From: Candidatus Poribacteria bacterium
GTDB taxonomy: Bacteria; Poribacteria; WGA-4E; GCA-2687025
Length of the DNA stretch: 54,414 bases
Direction: 5' to 3'
Assembly (NCBI GenBank): GCA_018644665.1
Contig: JABGQA010000055.1
Span: 1 to 54,414, forward strand
Shown here one piece after another: positions 1 through 7,237 of this stretch. Position numbers and translations under genes: made by a program. Positions within the stretch are counted from its first letter, which is position 1. Every line of letters starts with the position of its first letter. The notes below the pieces were generated by a model. The model made no database searches. It saw only the letters and a list, made by a program, of their open reading frames with translations, and was not told the origin of the DNA.

Positions 1-1049
1 AACTGCTGGCGTTCACCATCGACAAGGTCGAGCAGTGGCTGCGCGAGTCGCCCGAAGCCACGATCATCTCCGTCTCGCAGAACGACTGGCACGGCGCGTG
101 CACGTGCGAGAACTGCGCCGCCGTCGACGAGGAAGAGGGCAGCCCCGCAGGGACGATGCTCCGCTTCGTGAACGCCGTCGCGGAGGCGATCGAGGACGAG
201 TTCCCGCACGTCGCGGTGTCCACGCTCGCGTACCAGTACACGCGGAAGCCGCCGAAGCTCGTCAAGCCGCGCGATAACGTCATCGCCCGGCTGTGCAGCA
301 TCGAGTGCAACTTCGCCGAACCCCTCACCCACGACAGCAACCGGACCTTCCGCGACGACATCGTCGGCTGGTCGAAGATATGCGACCGGCTGTACATCTG
401 GGACTACACGACCGACTTCCGCCACTACGTGCAGCCGCATCCCAACTACTACGTCCTCGGCGACAACATCCGCTTCTTCGTCGAGCACGGCGTGAAGGGC
501 ATCTTCGAGCAGGGGGCGTACCAGTCGTACGGCTCCGAGATGGCGGAGATGCGCGCCTGGGTGCTCGCCAAGCTCCTGTGGGATCCGTATCGGGACGATC
601 ACGCGCTGATCCAGGAGTTCCTCGAAGGCTACTTCGGTCACGCCGCCGGACATATCGACGCGCATCTGCGTAGCGTCCATGCCTCCGCCAAGGAGGTCGG
701 CAAGCCCGTTGGCTGCTTCGCCCCGCACGACGCCGAGTTCCTCACGCCGGACCTGCTGCTGGAGTCCATGCGGAACCTCGAAGCCGCGGCGCAGGCGGTC
801 GTCGGGAGCGAGGAGCTTAGCGCGCGGGTCGCCGTCGCAACGCTGCCCGTGTGGTATGTGTCGCTGCTGCGGTGGGACGAAGTACGAGCCCGCGCGGACG
901 AGACGGGTCAGGCGTGGCTCATGCCCGACGACAAGGACGCCGCGATCGACGCCTTCGAGGAGATCTGGACGGCCAAGGAGATGACGCTACTCGCCGAGTG
1001 GGGCGAGCGGAACATCGCCTGGCTACGCTCGGAGTGCCTCGGCGAATAG
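1..1049 (+). CDS. DUF4838 domain protein, C-terminal part (5' end outside window)
   Basis: The reading frame is open from base 3 to the TAG at 1047-1049, so the gene starts left of the window. About 348 residues are visible. They begin in the conserved DUF4838 stretch ISVSQND, followed by CTCENC, DEEEGS and a LRFVN segment, which is diagnostic of this glycoside-hydrolase-associated family. Members are large, often secreted proteins with a TIM-barrel-like core linked to polysaccharide breakdown. No catalytic assignment is possible from this part. The rest of the fragment (for example WDYTTDF, GIFEQGAY) also fits the family. An internal ATG at 156 is not the true start, because the conserved motif lies before it. 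The downstream neighbour is convergent. Confidence 0.8.
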   Translation, partial: LLAFTIDKVEQWLRESPEATIISVSQNDWHGACTCENCAAVDEEEGSPAGTMLRFVNAVAEAIEDEFPHVAVSTLAYQYTRKPPKLVKPRDNVIARLCSIECNFAEPLTHDSNRTFRDDIVGWSKICDRLYIWDYTTDFRHYVQPHPNYYVLGDNIRFFVEHGVKGIFEQGAYQSYGSEMAEMRAWVLAKLLWDPYRDDHALIQEFLEGYFGHAAGHIDAHLRSVHASAKEVGKPVGCFAPHDAEFLTPDLLLESMRNLEAAAQAVVGSEELSARVAVATLPVWYVSLLRWDEVRARADETGQAWLMPDDKDAAIDAFEEIWTAKEMTLLAEWGERNIAWLRSECLGE

Positions 1050-1075
1050 CGCGCGCTGGGTTCGCGCTGGCGCCG

Positions 1076-1516
1076 TCACGCGCTTCGCGTGGCCGCCGTG
1101 AGCGTGTGCACCACGAGCGTGTGGGCAACTCGGTCGCCCAGCCGCTGACGACGGCTCGAGAGGATGAACAGCACGTCGATGAGGCCGAGGAACAGGAACG
1201 CGTTCCGAAGCACCGATTGGCCGAAGACGCACGGCTTGCCGGTCCGTTCGTCGATCGCCTGTATGCGCATGAGGATCTTGCCGAGGCTCTGGCCGTTCGG
1301 CAGCCCGTCCTGGAGGAGGAAATACAGGGTCGCGCCGATGAGCGGCAGCAGCATCACGCCGTCGGGCAACGGCACGCCAAGGTTGTTCACGATCGCCAGC
1401 GGGACGACGAAGATGACGGAGGCGGCCAACTCGTCGAGGAACTGCGCCCAGAATCGCGTGAAGGGACGCGCCAAGAGGTGGGGCTCATCCGCGATGACGA
1501 CCGTTCCGTCCGGCAT
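1076..1516 (-). CDS. RDD family membrane protein
   Basis: A 146-residue protein with the RDD-family layout. An N-terminal segment carries RFWAQFLDEL with the conserved Arg and Asp, followed by two hydrophobic helices (about residues 25-70). A GQSLGKILMRI motif precedes a last helix, and the end has RQRLGDRVAHT with the terminal Asp. RDD proteins are small integral membrane proteins of unclear, possibly transport-related, function. I chose the ATG at 1516 because the longer frame, up to 1693, runs through a hairpin repeat and adds low-complexity Arg-rich sequence absent from the family. An AGGA-like sequence lies about 10 bases upstream of the chosen start. The gene is convergent with the DUF4838 gene. 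Confidence 0.75.
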   Translation of the reverse strand: MPDGTVVIADEPHLLARPFTRFWAQFLDELAASVIFVVPLAIVNNLGVPLPDGVMLLPLIGATLYFLLQDGLPNGQSLGKILMRIQAIDERTGKPCVFGQSVLRNAFLFLGLIDVLFILSSRRQRLGDRVAHTLVVHTLTAATRSA

Positions 1517-1750
1517 AGCCCCGGCATCCTGCTTGCGAATCCTGCGTGCGAGAAGACCTGCGCGCGACGCGGCACGACTATATCTGCCGCCCGCGGCGAC
1601 GGCAACGCGGCCGAGGCCGACCGCGCGATGCAGCATGCTGTGGTGGCGTCCCGAGGACCCCATCCTATCCTTCCCCTGCGACGGGGAAGGCATCCGGTGG
1701 TTGCGCTGCTCGGGGTCGTTTGTGATGTCGTGCGTGGGTGAGCCGCGCCC
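1517..1750. other. Gene-free interval holding a solo hairpin repeat
   Basis: This interval lies between the start of the RDD gene and the stop of the out-of-frame TPR segment, both on the minus strand. I see no coding sequence. The only structured element is the GACCCCATC-hairpin repeat near 1653-1702, described separately. Confidence 0.6.
1653..1702 (+). repeat. Hairpin repeat, solo copy A
   Basis: GACCCCATC is followed by a perfect 8-bp inverted repeat, CCTTCCCC (1669-1676) and GGGGAAGG (1683-1690), with a 6-base loop. The same layout occurs three times in the same orientation at 12.56, 12.70 and 13.29 kb and once inverted at 12.87 kb. It is a dispersed repeat family rather than an ordinary terminator, because there is no T tract and the flanks are conserved. 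Confidence 0.7.
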
Positions 1751-2270
1751 TTACTCCGCGTTGTCTGCCTGCTCGCGGAGCTGCGCCAACGCTTGCCGCA
1801 GGAGGTCCATCGGTGGGTCGTCGTCCGGGAGGGCGGCGCGCCACGCGGCGACGAACGCCTCCTCGCCGACCTCCCAAAGCTGTCGCGCGAGGTCGCGCGC
1901 AAGTTGATGGCGGACAGGGCTGTCCACGCTGTGGACGACGCGAAATCCATTGGCGAACTCTCGTATGGCGTGGTCCCGTAGGTTCTGCGCCAGGCGCAGC
2001 CGTCCGAGGTTCGCATAGGAGATTGCCAGCTCCACCCACATCCGCCACTGCGTCTTGATCTGCACTGCATGCGCGTGCCATCGCTCGCTGTCGTCATACC
2101 GTCCGTCGAGGCGAGCCACGCGGCCGAGTTCGTCCAATGTCCCGGCCGTGTCAGCAATCAGACGACGCTCCTCACGTATCGCGAGAGCCCTGCGGAGACA
2201 CTGGTCAGCGGTGCTGTAGTCGCAACACACTTCGGCGATGACGCCGAGTTGGTGCCACGCGCCCGCCTCG
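1751..2270 (-). pseudogene. Out-of-frame C-terminal TPR segment of the cyclase-CHAT-STAND gene
   Basis: This frame encodes about 170 residues of tetratricopeptide-type helices (WHQLGVIAEV, LRRALAIREE, LDELGRVARLDGRYDD and so on). They continue the TPR array of the large upstream gene, but in another frame. The switch lies near 2266-2272. A natural join would read LPAL then REAGAWHQLG, and the observed bases are two short (or one long) for that. No start codon or ribosome site suits a separate gene. It is either a real frameshift that truncates the protein or an assembly error. I see no slippery heptamer. Confidence 0.75.
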
Positions 2271-5200
2271 CAGGGCCGGCAATTCGAGGCGTTCGAAGGC
2301 CTCTCTCGCCGCAACCGCAAGTCGGTGGGCCGCCGCACGATCCCCACGCTCGAGCGCGATTACGGATCGCATATGGTCCACCATGGCACACGTCCGTTCG
2401 TCTCCTACGCTCTGGAGCATCCCCATGGCGCGGCCGAACAGTACATCGGCCTGGTCCCATTCGCGCTGCATGTAGGCGACCATCGCCTCCTGATACTCGA
2501 CCTGCGCTAGCCGCGGCGCGTCTCCCAGGCGTTCGTACACCACGCGCGCATCAGCCGCCAATTCAGCCGCCCGATCGTACGCGTGTTGCCGTGCCGCAAT
2601 AACGCTGAGCTGGAACCTCGTAGCGGCAACGTGCGTCGCATCTGTTGATCCTGAACTCAGGTCCATCTCATCCAGCACGCGTGTATACTTGAGCTCGGCG
2701 ACTTCGAGATGCCCAAGCGTCACCGCGATGCTGGCGGAGCGGCTCATGAGGTCTAGCCACAGGTCTCGCCTCTTGCATTCGGCAGCTGGAGGCGCGTCGA
2801 TTCCGACGACGCTAAGGCCACGCGCCACGAGACTTGCGGACATGTGCATGTTCGCTTCATGCTCATACAGTTCGAACAGTGTCTCGATCATGACGGCGGC
2901 CGGCGTCCACTCAGGGTCGCCCCCAAGCGCGACGGACAAGGCGCGAAGGATGTTGGGCTCCTCAGCGCGCAGGTCGGCGATCGCTGCTCGTCGTCCTTGT
3001 TCCGCCATCACGCGGCGGCGGCCGGCGAATTCCGCGTAGAAGCGCATGTATTGAGTGTTCAGAGTCTCCACGCCCGCGGCCCCGATCTCGTCGCGGAGCC
3101 GCCGTCGGAGGAACACGGGCAGCGTCGCGTGCAGCGAGTATTGCACGCCGCCCGCATGACGCACGAGACCGTGCCGCGCCGCTTCGTCCAGTACGTGCGC
3201 CCAGCCCTCGGCGTCCGGGGACGGGCCAACGAGCTTCTCGTACGCTACCTGCTGGCTGTCGTCGCTGTGCACGAACGAGGCGAGCACACTCGTATGCACA
3301 CGCGACACGAACAGCCCGAGGAACGGCAGGTGCGTGCGGCTCTCCTCACTCAACGCGCGGAAGGCCACCTCCAGCGACGCGTCCTCAAGGCCGCTGCCCT
3401 CACGTGTCTCGTGTTCCAGCGATGCGATCACGTCCGAAGGCGTCCGGCGCTCCAGCAGCGGCAGGACGACCTCCATCGACCGCGGATGTCCGTCCAGCAT
3501 CGTCAGCAGGCGCGCGAAGTCCTGATCCTCCGCGAAGTTGTCCGGCGTCTTCCCGACGCTGTCCAGTATGCTCCTCGCCAACCGTACACGATCGTGCGCG
3601 ACGAGTCCGCCGATCTCCACCTTCTGCGCCGCGGCCCCCAGCCAGCGTTCCTCGCTCTTCCGCGTTGTGATGACGACGCGCGTCGGCCCGCCGCGTAGCT
3701 CGTCCACCAACCGCATGAACTGCCCGCGTTCGGCGGCCGAGGCGGGCTGCACGAGTTGCGCCTGTTCGCCATCGTCCGCCACGTCCGGCGCGATGCCGTC
3801 GCTCCCGTAGCCCGCGACCGTCTCGAAGTTATCCCACACGAGCAGGCATGCGTTCTGCGTCAGATAGCCGACCAAGTGCGCCCACTGGTGCTCGTCGCTC
3901 AAGCGCGAGTGGTCGGTCCCGTAGCCGAACACGCTCGCCATGACGCGCGCGAAGTCCGTGCCGTCGCCGAACTCGGCGCGGAACACGCCGCCGGAACATC
4001 CGCCCGTCTCGGAGTACCAGCGCGCGAAGCCGTTAGCGAGTTCCGTCTTCCCCGTGCCGCCCACCCCGCTGAGCGTGACGACGTGACGATCCGTCTGGTA
4101 CATCGCCCGCTCGATGCGCTGCACGTCGGAGTCGCGGCCGATGAAGCTGTAGTCTCCCGTGGGGCAGACGCGCTCGACGCGGTCCCGGACGACATCGGAG
4201 TCGCCCAAGTCGACCGGCGTCGTGCCGACAGTCTCCGGTATCGGCGTGACGGCCGCCGTCTGTTGGTAGAGCGCGGGCACCACCCAGTCGCTGAGTTCCA
4301 GCTTCCCCGCGACGGACTGCCGCGTCCGGTTCGCGTGCATCGCGCGGCGTCCGGCGGCGACGGCTTCGGACATCGTCGCGTGTCGAGCGAGCGCGGCGTA
4401 GAACGCGCCGACGAAGATGCTCGCCGCGTCCTTGTAGACCGAGTGCGACATCGCGACGACGGCGTGCGCGCCCGCCTGCGTCAGCCGGCTTGCGACCGAT
4501 GCGATGGCGTCATCCTCGCCGACCATCGCCGACTGGCACGCGTTCAAGACCCACAGCGGCACGTGCGACTGGCGTAGTCCTCGGCGGAGCCTCGCCGCGT
4601 CGATGGGGTCCGGCTCGCCGTCCTTGTCCTCGAAGACCAGCAGACCTTCCTTCGCTCCGAGGGTCATTCCCATAGTCATCCCCGGTCGCTGGGGGAACGC
4701 GCCGTGGCCGTCGAAGTGCACAAGATGGTATGGACGTTGCTGCAGGCGCGCCGTCAGAGCGGCGAATGTCGGAGGCCGGAGGACGTCCAGTTCAATGCGC
4801 GGACGCAACTCTCGGAGAGCTTCGAGCATCGGTCGGGAGACGGCGCCGTGCCCCACGTCCCTCTCGCCGTACGGTCGGCAGACGACGAGGAGGATACGGA
4901 ACGGCTCGCCATGCTCCGGCAGGTCTCCTACCGGGTCGGCCGGCGTGGCGCGCGTGCGGTAGAGGCCGCGGAAGCCGAAGGCGAGATAGTCCTCGTCGTC
5001 GTCGTGGACCAGCTCCCACGGCCGCGCCAGGAACCGCGCGTCGTCCGAATGGATGCATAGCTCTCGTCCCGCGAGCCCGCCCGCGACCGCCTCGGCGAGT
5101 ATTTCTGCCCCGCGTCCGTCGCCGAAGAGGGCGTCGCGAAGTCTGCCTCCCCACTCCTCCATCCGCACCTCAACGCGCGCCGCCCTGTCTCGCTCCGCGC

Positions 5201-5993
5201 CGTACGGGAAGCTGAGATACTCCTCCAGATACCAGGCGAGCTCGCGGCGTTCCGCCGGGGCAAGCTGCTCGGGCATGTCGGCCGTATACGCGTGGCCGGC
5301 ATCCTCTTCGCCCTCCAGGGTGATTTCGACCTTGCCCTTGCCGGCGTCCCGGACATGTATCCGACGGACGGCCTCGCGCTCCGCTCGCCGCGTTTCCGCC
5401 AACTCCGCGGCGGCCTTCGCCGGTAGCTCCGCTTTCCCGAAGCCATCGCCGTGGAGGCTGTGGACGCTGACCTGCTGCCCGTGCTTGACGGTTAGCCCGC
5501 CGAGATCGGTCAGTTGCGCGTCCGGGGCGCCCGTCCACTCCTTGTGCCAGTCCGGGTGGTGCTGGCCCGCCTGGCCGTGGGATGCCTCGGACACGAGGAT
5601 GTGTCCGTCGTCGCCGAGGTCCATGACGCGCGCCGCTATGTTCGCGCCGGACCCGATGACGTTCCAAGCCGCGTTCAGAGTCTCGATGCTGTACACCGGC
5701 CCCGGATGGATTCCCGTGCGCAGGGGGATGTGTTTGCCAGGAGGCATCTGTCGTATGGCGCGGGCAACCGCGACCGCGACGGCCACAGGCGCCTTGAGCT
5801 CGTCGAACGCCAGGGCGTATCCGTCGCCGGTGGGCAGGACGATTCGCGACTCGACGCTCGCGTGCTCGCTCTCCAGAGCCGCCGTGATGAGTCGCTCCAA
5901 GGCCCCGACCATCGCGACTTGCGTAGCGTCGTTGAGTCTCGAGAAACCCACGATGTCCATGAACAGGATGTGCTTCGTCGTCGACTGTGGCAT
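2205..5993 (-). CDS. Class III nucleotide cyclase-CHAT protease-STAND ATPase-TPR protein
   Basis: A 1262-residue multidomain protein. Residues 1-175 form a class III adenylate/guanylate cyclase domain with the two metal Asp (D13 in FMDIVGF, D57 in PTGDGY) and the N118/R122 pair (NIAAR), so it may be active. Residues 365-580 are a CHAT caspase-like protease with His430 (HFDGHG) and Cys486 (LNACQSA). Residues 610-860 are a STAND/NB-ARC ATPase with P-loop GVGGTGKT (643-650), Walker B LLVWDN and a TTR sensor. The rest is TPR. The last TPRs continue out of frame downstream (to 1751), so the annotated stop is probably a frameshift product. Such architectures belong to signalling and cell-suicide switches; that role here is inference. 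No Shine-Dalgarno sequence is evident before the ATG. Confidence 0.88.
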   Translation of the reverse strand: MPQSTTKHILFMDIVGFSRLNDATQVAMVGALERLITAALESEHASVESRIVLPTGDGYALAFDELKAPVAVAVAVARAIRQMPPGKHIPLRTGIHPGPVYSIETLNAAWNVIGSGANIAARVMDLGDDGHILVSEASHGQAGQHHPDWHKEWTGAPDAQLTDLGGLTVKHGQQVSVHSLHGDGFGKAELPAKAAAELAETRRAEREAVRRIHVRDAGKGKVEITLEGEEDAGHAYTADMPEQLAPAERRELAWYLEEYLSFPYGAERDRAARVEVRMEEWGGRLRDALFGDGRGAEILAEAVAGGLAGRELCIHSDDARFLARPWELVHDDDEDYLAFGFRGLYRTRATPADPVGDLPEHGEPFRILLVVCRPYGERDVGHGAVSRPMLEALRELRPRIELDVLRPPTFAALTARLQQRPYHLVHFDGHGAFPQRPGMTMGMTLGAKEGLLVFEDKDGEPDPIDAARLRRGLRQSHVPLWVLNACQSAMVGEDDAIASVASRLTQAGAHAVVAMSHSVYKDAASIFVGAFYAALARHATMSEAVAAGRRAMHANRTRQSVAGKLELSDWVVPALYQQTAAVTPIPETVGTTPVDLGDSDVVRDRVERVCPTGDYSFIGRDSDVQRIERAMYQTDRHVVTLSGVGGTGKTELANGFARWYSETGGCSGGVFRAEFGDGTDFARVMASVFGYGTDHSRLSDEHQWAHLVGYLTQNACLLVWDNFETVAGYGSDGIAPDVADDGEQAQLVQPASAAERGQFMRLVDELRGGPTRVVITTRKSEERWLGAAAQKVEIGGLVAHDRVRLARSILDSVGKTPDNFAEDQDFARLLTMLDGHPRSMEVVLPLLERRTPSDVIASLEHETREGSGLEDASLEVAFRALSEESRTHLPFLGLFVSRVHTSVLASFVHSDDSQQVAYEKLVGPSPDAEGWAHVLDEAARHGLVRHAGGVQYSLHATLPVFLRRRLRDEIGAAGVETLNTQYMRFYAEFAGRRRVMAEQGRRAAIADLRAEEPNILRALSVALGGDPEWTPAAVMIETLFELYEHEANMHMSASLVARGLSVVGIDAPPAAECKRRDLWLDLMSRSASIAVTLGHLEVAELKYTRVLDEMDLSSGSTDATHVAATRFQLSVIAARQHAYDRAAELAADARVVYERLGDAPRLAQVEYQEAMVAYMQREWDQADVLFGRAMGMLQSVGDERTCAMVDHMRSVIALERGDRAAAHRLAVAAREAFERLELPALRGGRVAPTRRHRRSVLRLQHR

Positions 5994-6031
5994 GCGGCTG
6001 CATCAGTTTTGTCACCCGCATCTCACTATGC

Positions 6032-6060
6032 AGTATGGCTACATCGTGAACCATCCGCAA
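6032..6060 (-). promoter_or_regulatory. Weak sigma70-like promoter for the cyclase-CHAT-STAND gene
   Basis: On the minus strand TTGCGG (6060-6055) and CATACT (6037-6032) are separated by 17 bases, about 40 bases before the ATG at 5993. The match to consensus is partial (3/6 and 4/6). The spacing and position are the main support. Confidence 0.25.
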
Positions 6061-6163
6061 GGCTGGCCGGGCAGATGGACGCGCCTTGTCCCGACCCCGG
6101 CCCAGAGCGACAATCCGCGACGGCAAAACGTCATCCGATGCGGCACGTAACGGTGGGATGCGC

Positions 6164-6691
6164 ATGGTGAATGAAGGCGGACATCCATGGGGCGCGGTGG
6201 ACCTGCGACCACACCAAACCGACGCCCTCGCCGAGCTGGAGTCGCTGCTGGCGCGCGAGGCCGTGCGGCGGCCCATCACCCTGGTGGGCGAGTTCCAGGT
6301 GGGCAAGACGACCCTCGCGCGATACTGGCTCGCGCAGCATTTCGCGGAGCCTGAGCGACACTACCTGGCGGTCGGAGACACGCTGACCCGCGCGCTCATG
6401 GAAGACGGGCCTATCGAGGAGTACGCCGACGCTCCCGCGAAGGCGAAGGTTGCGTTGCGCCTGGCGCTGGACACCGCCCTGGAGACGCGCTTCGCCGAGG
6501 GACGAGCCGTGGTCATCGACTCGATCGAGATCCTGCGCGAATACGACATCCCGCTGCTGACGCTCGTCGAGCCGTACACGCGGGCTGGGAAGGTCGCCGT
6601 CGTGTGCGTTCCCGAGAGCCCACGCTACGGGTTCTCGTTTGACTTCCCCGCGTTCGAGTGTTACCCGATCCCCGTGGACCCAGGGGCGTAA
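6164..6691 (+). CDS. Small P-loop ATPase, BrxF-like
   Basis: A protein of about 175 residues with a Walker A motif GEFQVGKTT near residue 40 and a Walker B-like VVIDSIEIL in the middle, ending in a strand-rich tail (VVCVPES, YPIPVDPG). Overall length, the LVG...GKT start, a 'YLAVGDTL' strand and the 'DSIEIL' motif resemble BrxF, the small P-loop protein of BREX type 3 phage-defence systems. The resemblance is from memory of the family, and no other BREX gene is nearby. The protein could equally be an unassigned AAA-type ATPase. Start choice: ATG 6164, with GGTGGG six bases upstream; ATGs at 6086 and 6158 are alternatives. The gene is divergent from the cyclase-CHAT-STAND gene and just upstream of the HhH gene. 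Confidence 0.6.
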   Translation: MVNEGGHPWGAVDLRPHQTDALAELESLLAREAVRRPITLVGEFQVGKTTLARYWLAQHFAEPERHYLAVGDTLTRALMEDGPIEEYADAPAKAKVALRLALDTALETRFAEGRAVVIDSIEILREYDIPLLTLVEPYTRAGKVAVVCVPESPRYGFSFDFPAFECYPIPVDPGA

Positions 6692-6714
6692 CCGGCGACG
6701 GCAAACGATGGGCG

Positions 6715-7173
6715 ATGCGCATGTCCCTCCCCGGCGCATTCACGAGCGGCGAACGCAGTATCATTGCGGCGCTTGTCGTCGTCACGCTGGTGGGGTCTGG
6801 CGTGACCGTCGTGAAGCGTCTGCGTCCCGAGTGGTTTATGGGAGAGCCCACGTTTATCGTGGAACCTCGCCCCGAGCGGGCGCCGAACGGGCAATGGGCG
6901 GACGGCCCGACGCCAGACGAGACGTTCACTCCGGCGAGCGAAGAGCACCCCATCGACCTGAACACGGCGACGCCCGCGGCGTTACGGACGTTGCCCGGGA
7001 TCGGCGTGACCCTCGCGACGCGCATCATCGAGTACCGCATCGACAACGACGGCTTCGACTCGATCGACGAACTGAACGAGGTGAAAGGCATCGGCGATAG
7101 GCGGCTGGAAGACATACGCCGGCTCGTGAAGATCGCGCCGACGGATGAACCCGCCGGTAGCCCGAGCCGATAG
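6715..7173 (+). CDS. ComEA-like helix-hairpin-helix protein with membrane anchor
   Basis: About 152 residues. A single hydrophobic helix (IIAALVVVTLVGSGVTVV) near residues 15-35 anchors the protein. An acidic, Pro-rich linker follows. The C-terminal 65 residues are a tandem HhH DNA-binding module of the ComEA type: DLNTATPAALRTLPGIG, then FDSIDELNEVKGIG and RRLEDIR. ComEA proteins bind double-stranded DNA in the periplasm during uptake, and short HhH proteins like this one are also found outside competence loci. The gene begins 23 bases after the BrxF-like stop, so the two are probably co-transcribed. ATG 6715 and ATG 6721 are both possible starts, and neither has a strong ribosome site. Confidence 0.8.
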   Translation: MRMSLPGAFTSGERSIIAALVVVTLVGSGVTVVKRLRPEWFMGEPTFIVEPRPERAPNGQWADGPTPDETFTPASEEHPIDLNTATPAALRTLPGIGVTLATRIIEYRIDNDGFDSIDELNEVKGIGDRRLEDIRRLVKIAPTDEPAGSPSR

Positions 7174-7237
7174 AAGGGTGTAGAATGCAGTTTGGCCCGA
7201 GCAACCGACGACAGTGGCAGAAGTTGGGAGCGTGCAT

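Noticed and set aside
2258..2280. Programmed ribosomal frameshift in the cyclase-CHAT-STAND gene
   Set aside because: No slippery heptamer or stimulatory structure is seen, so mutation or sequencing error is simpler.
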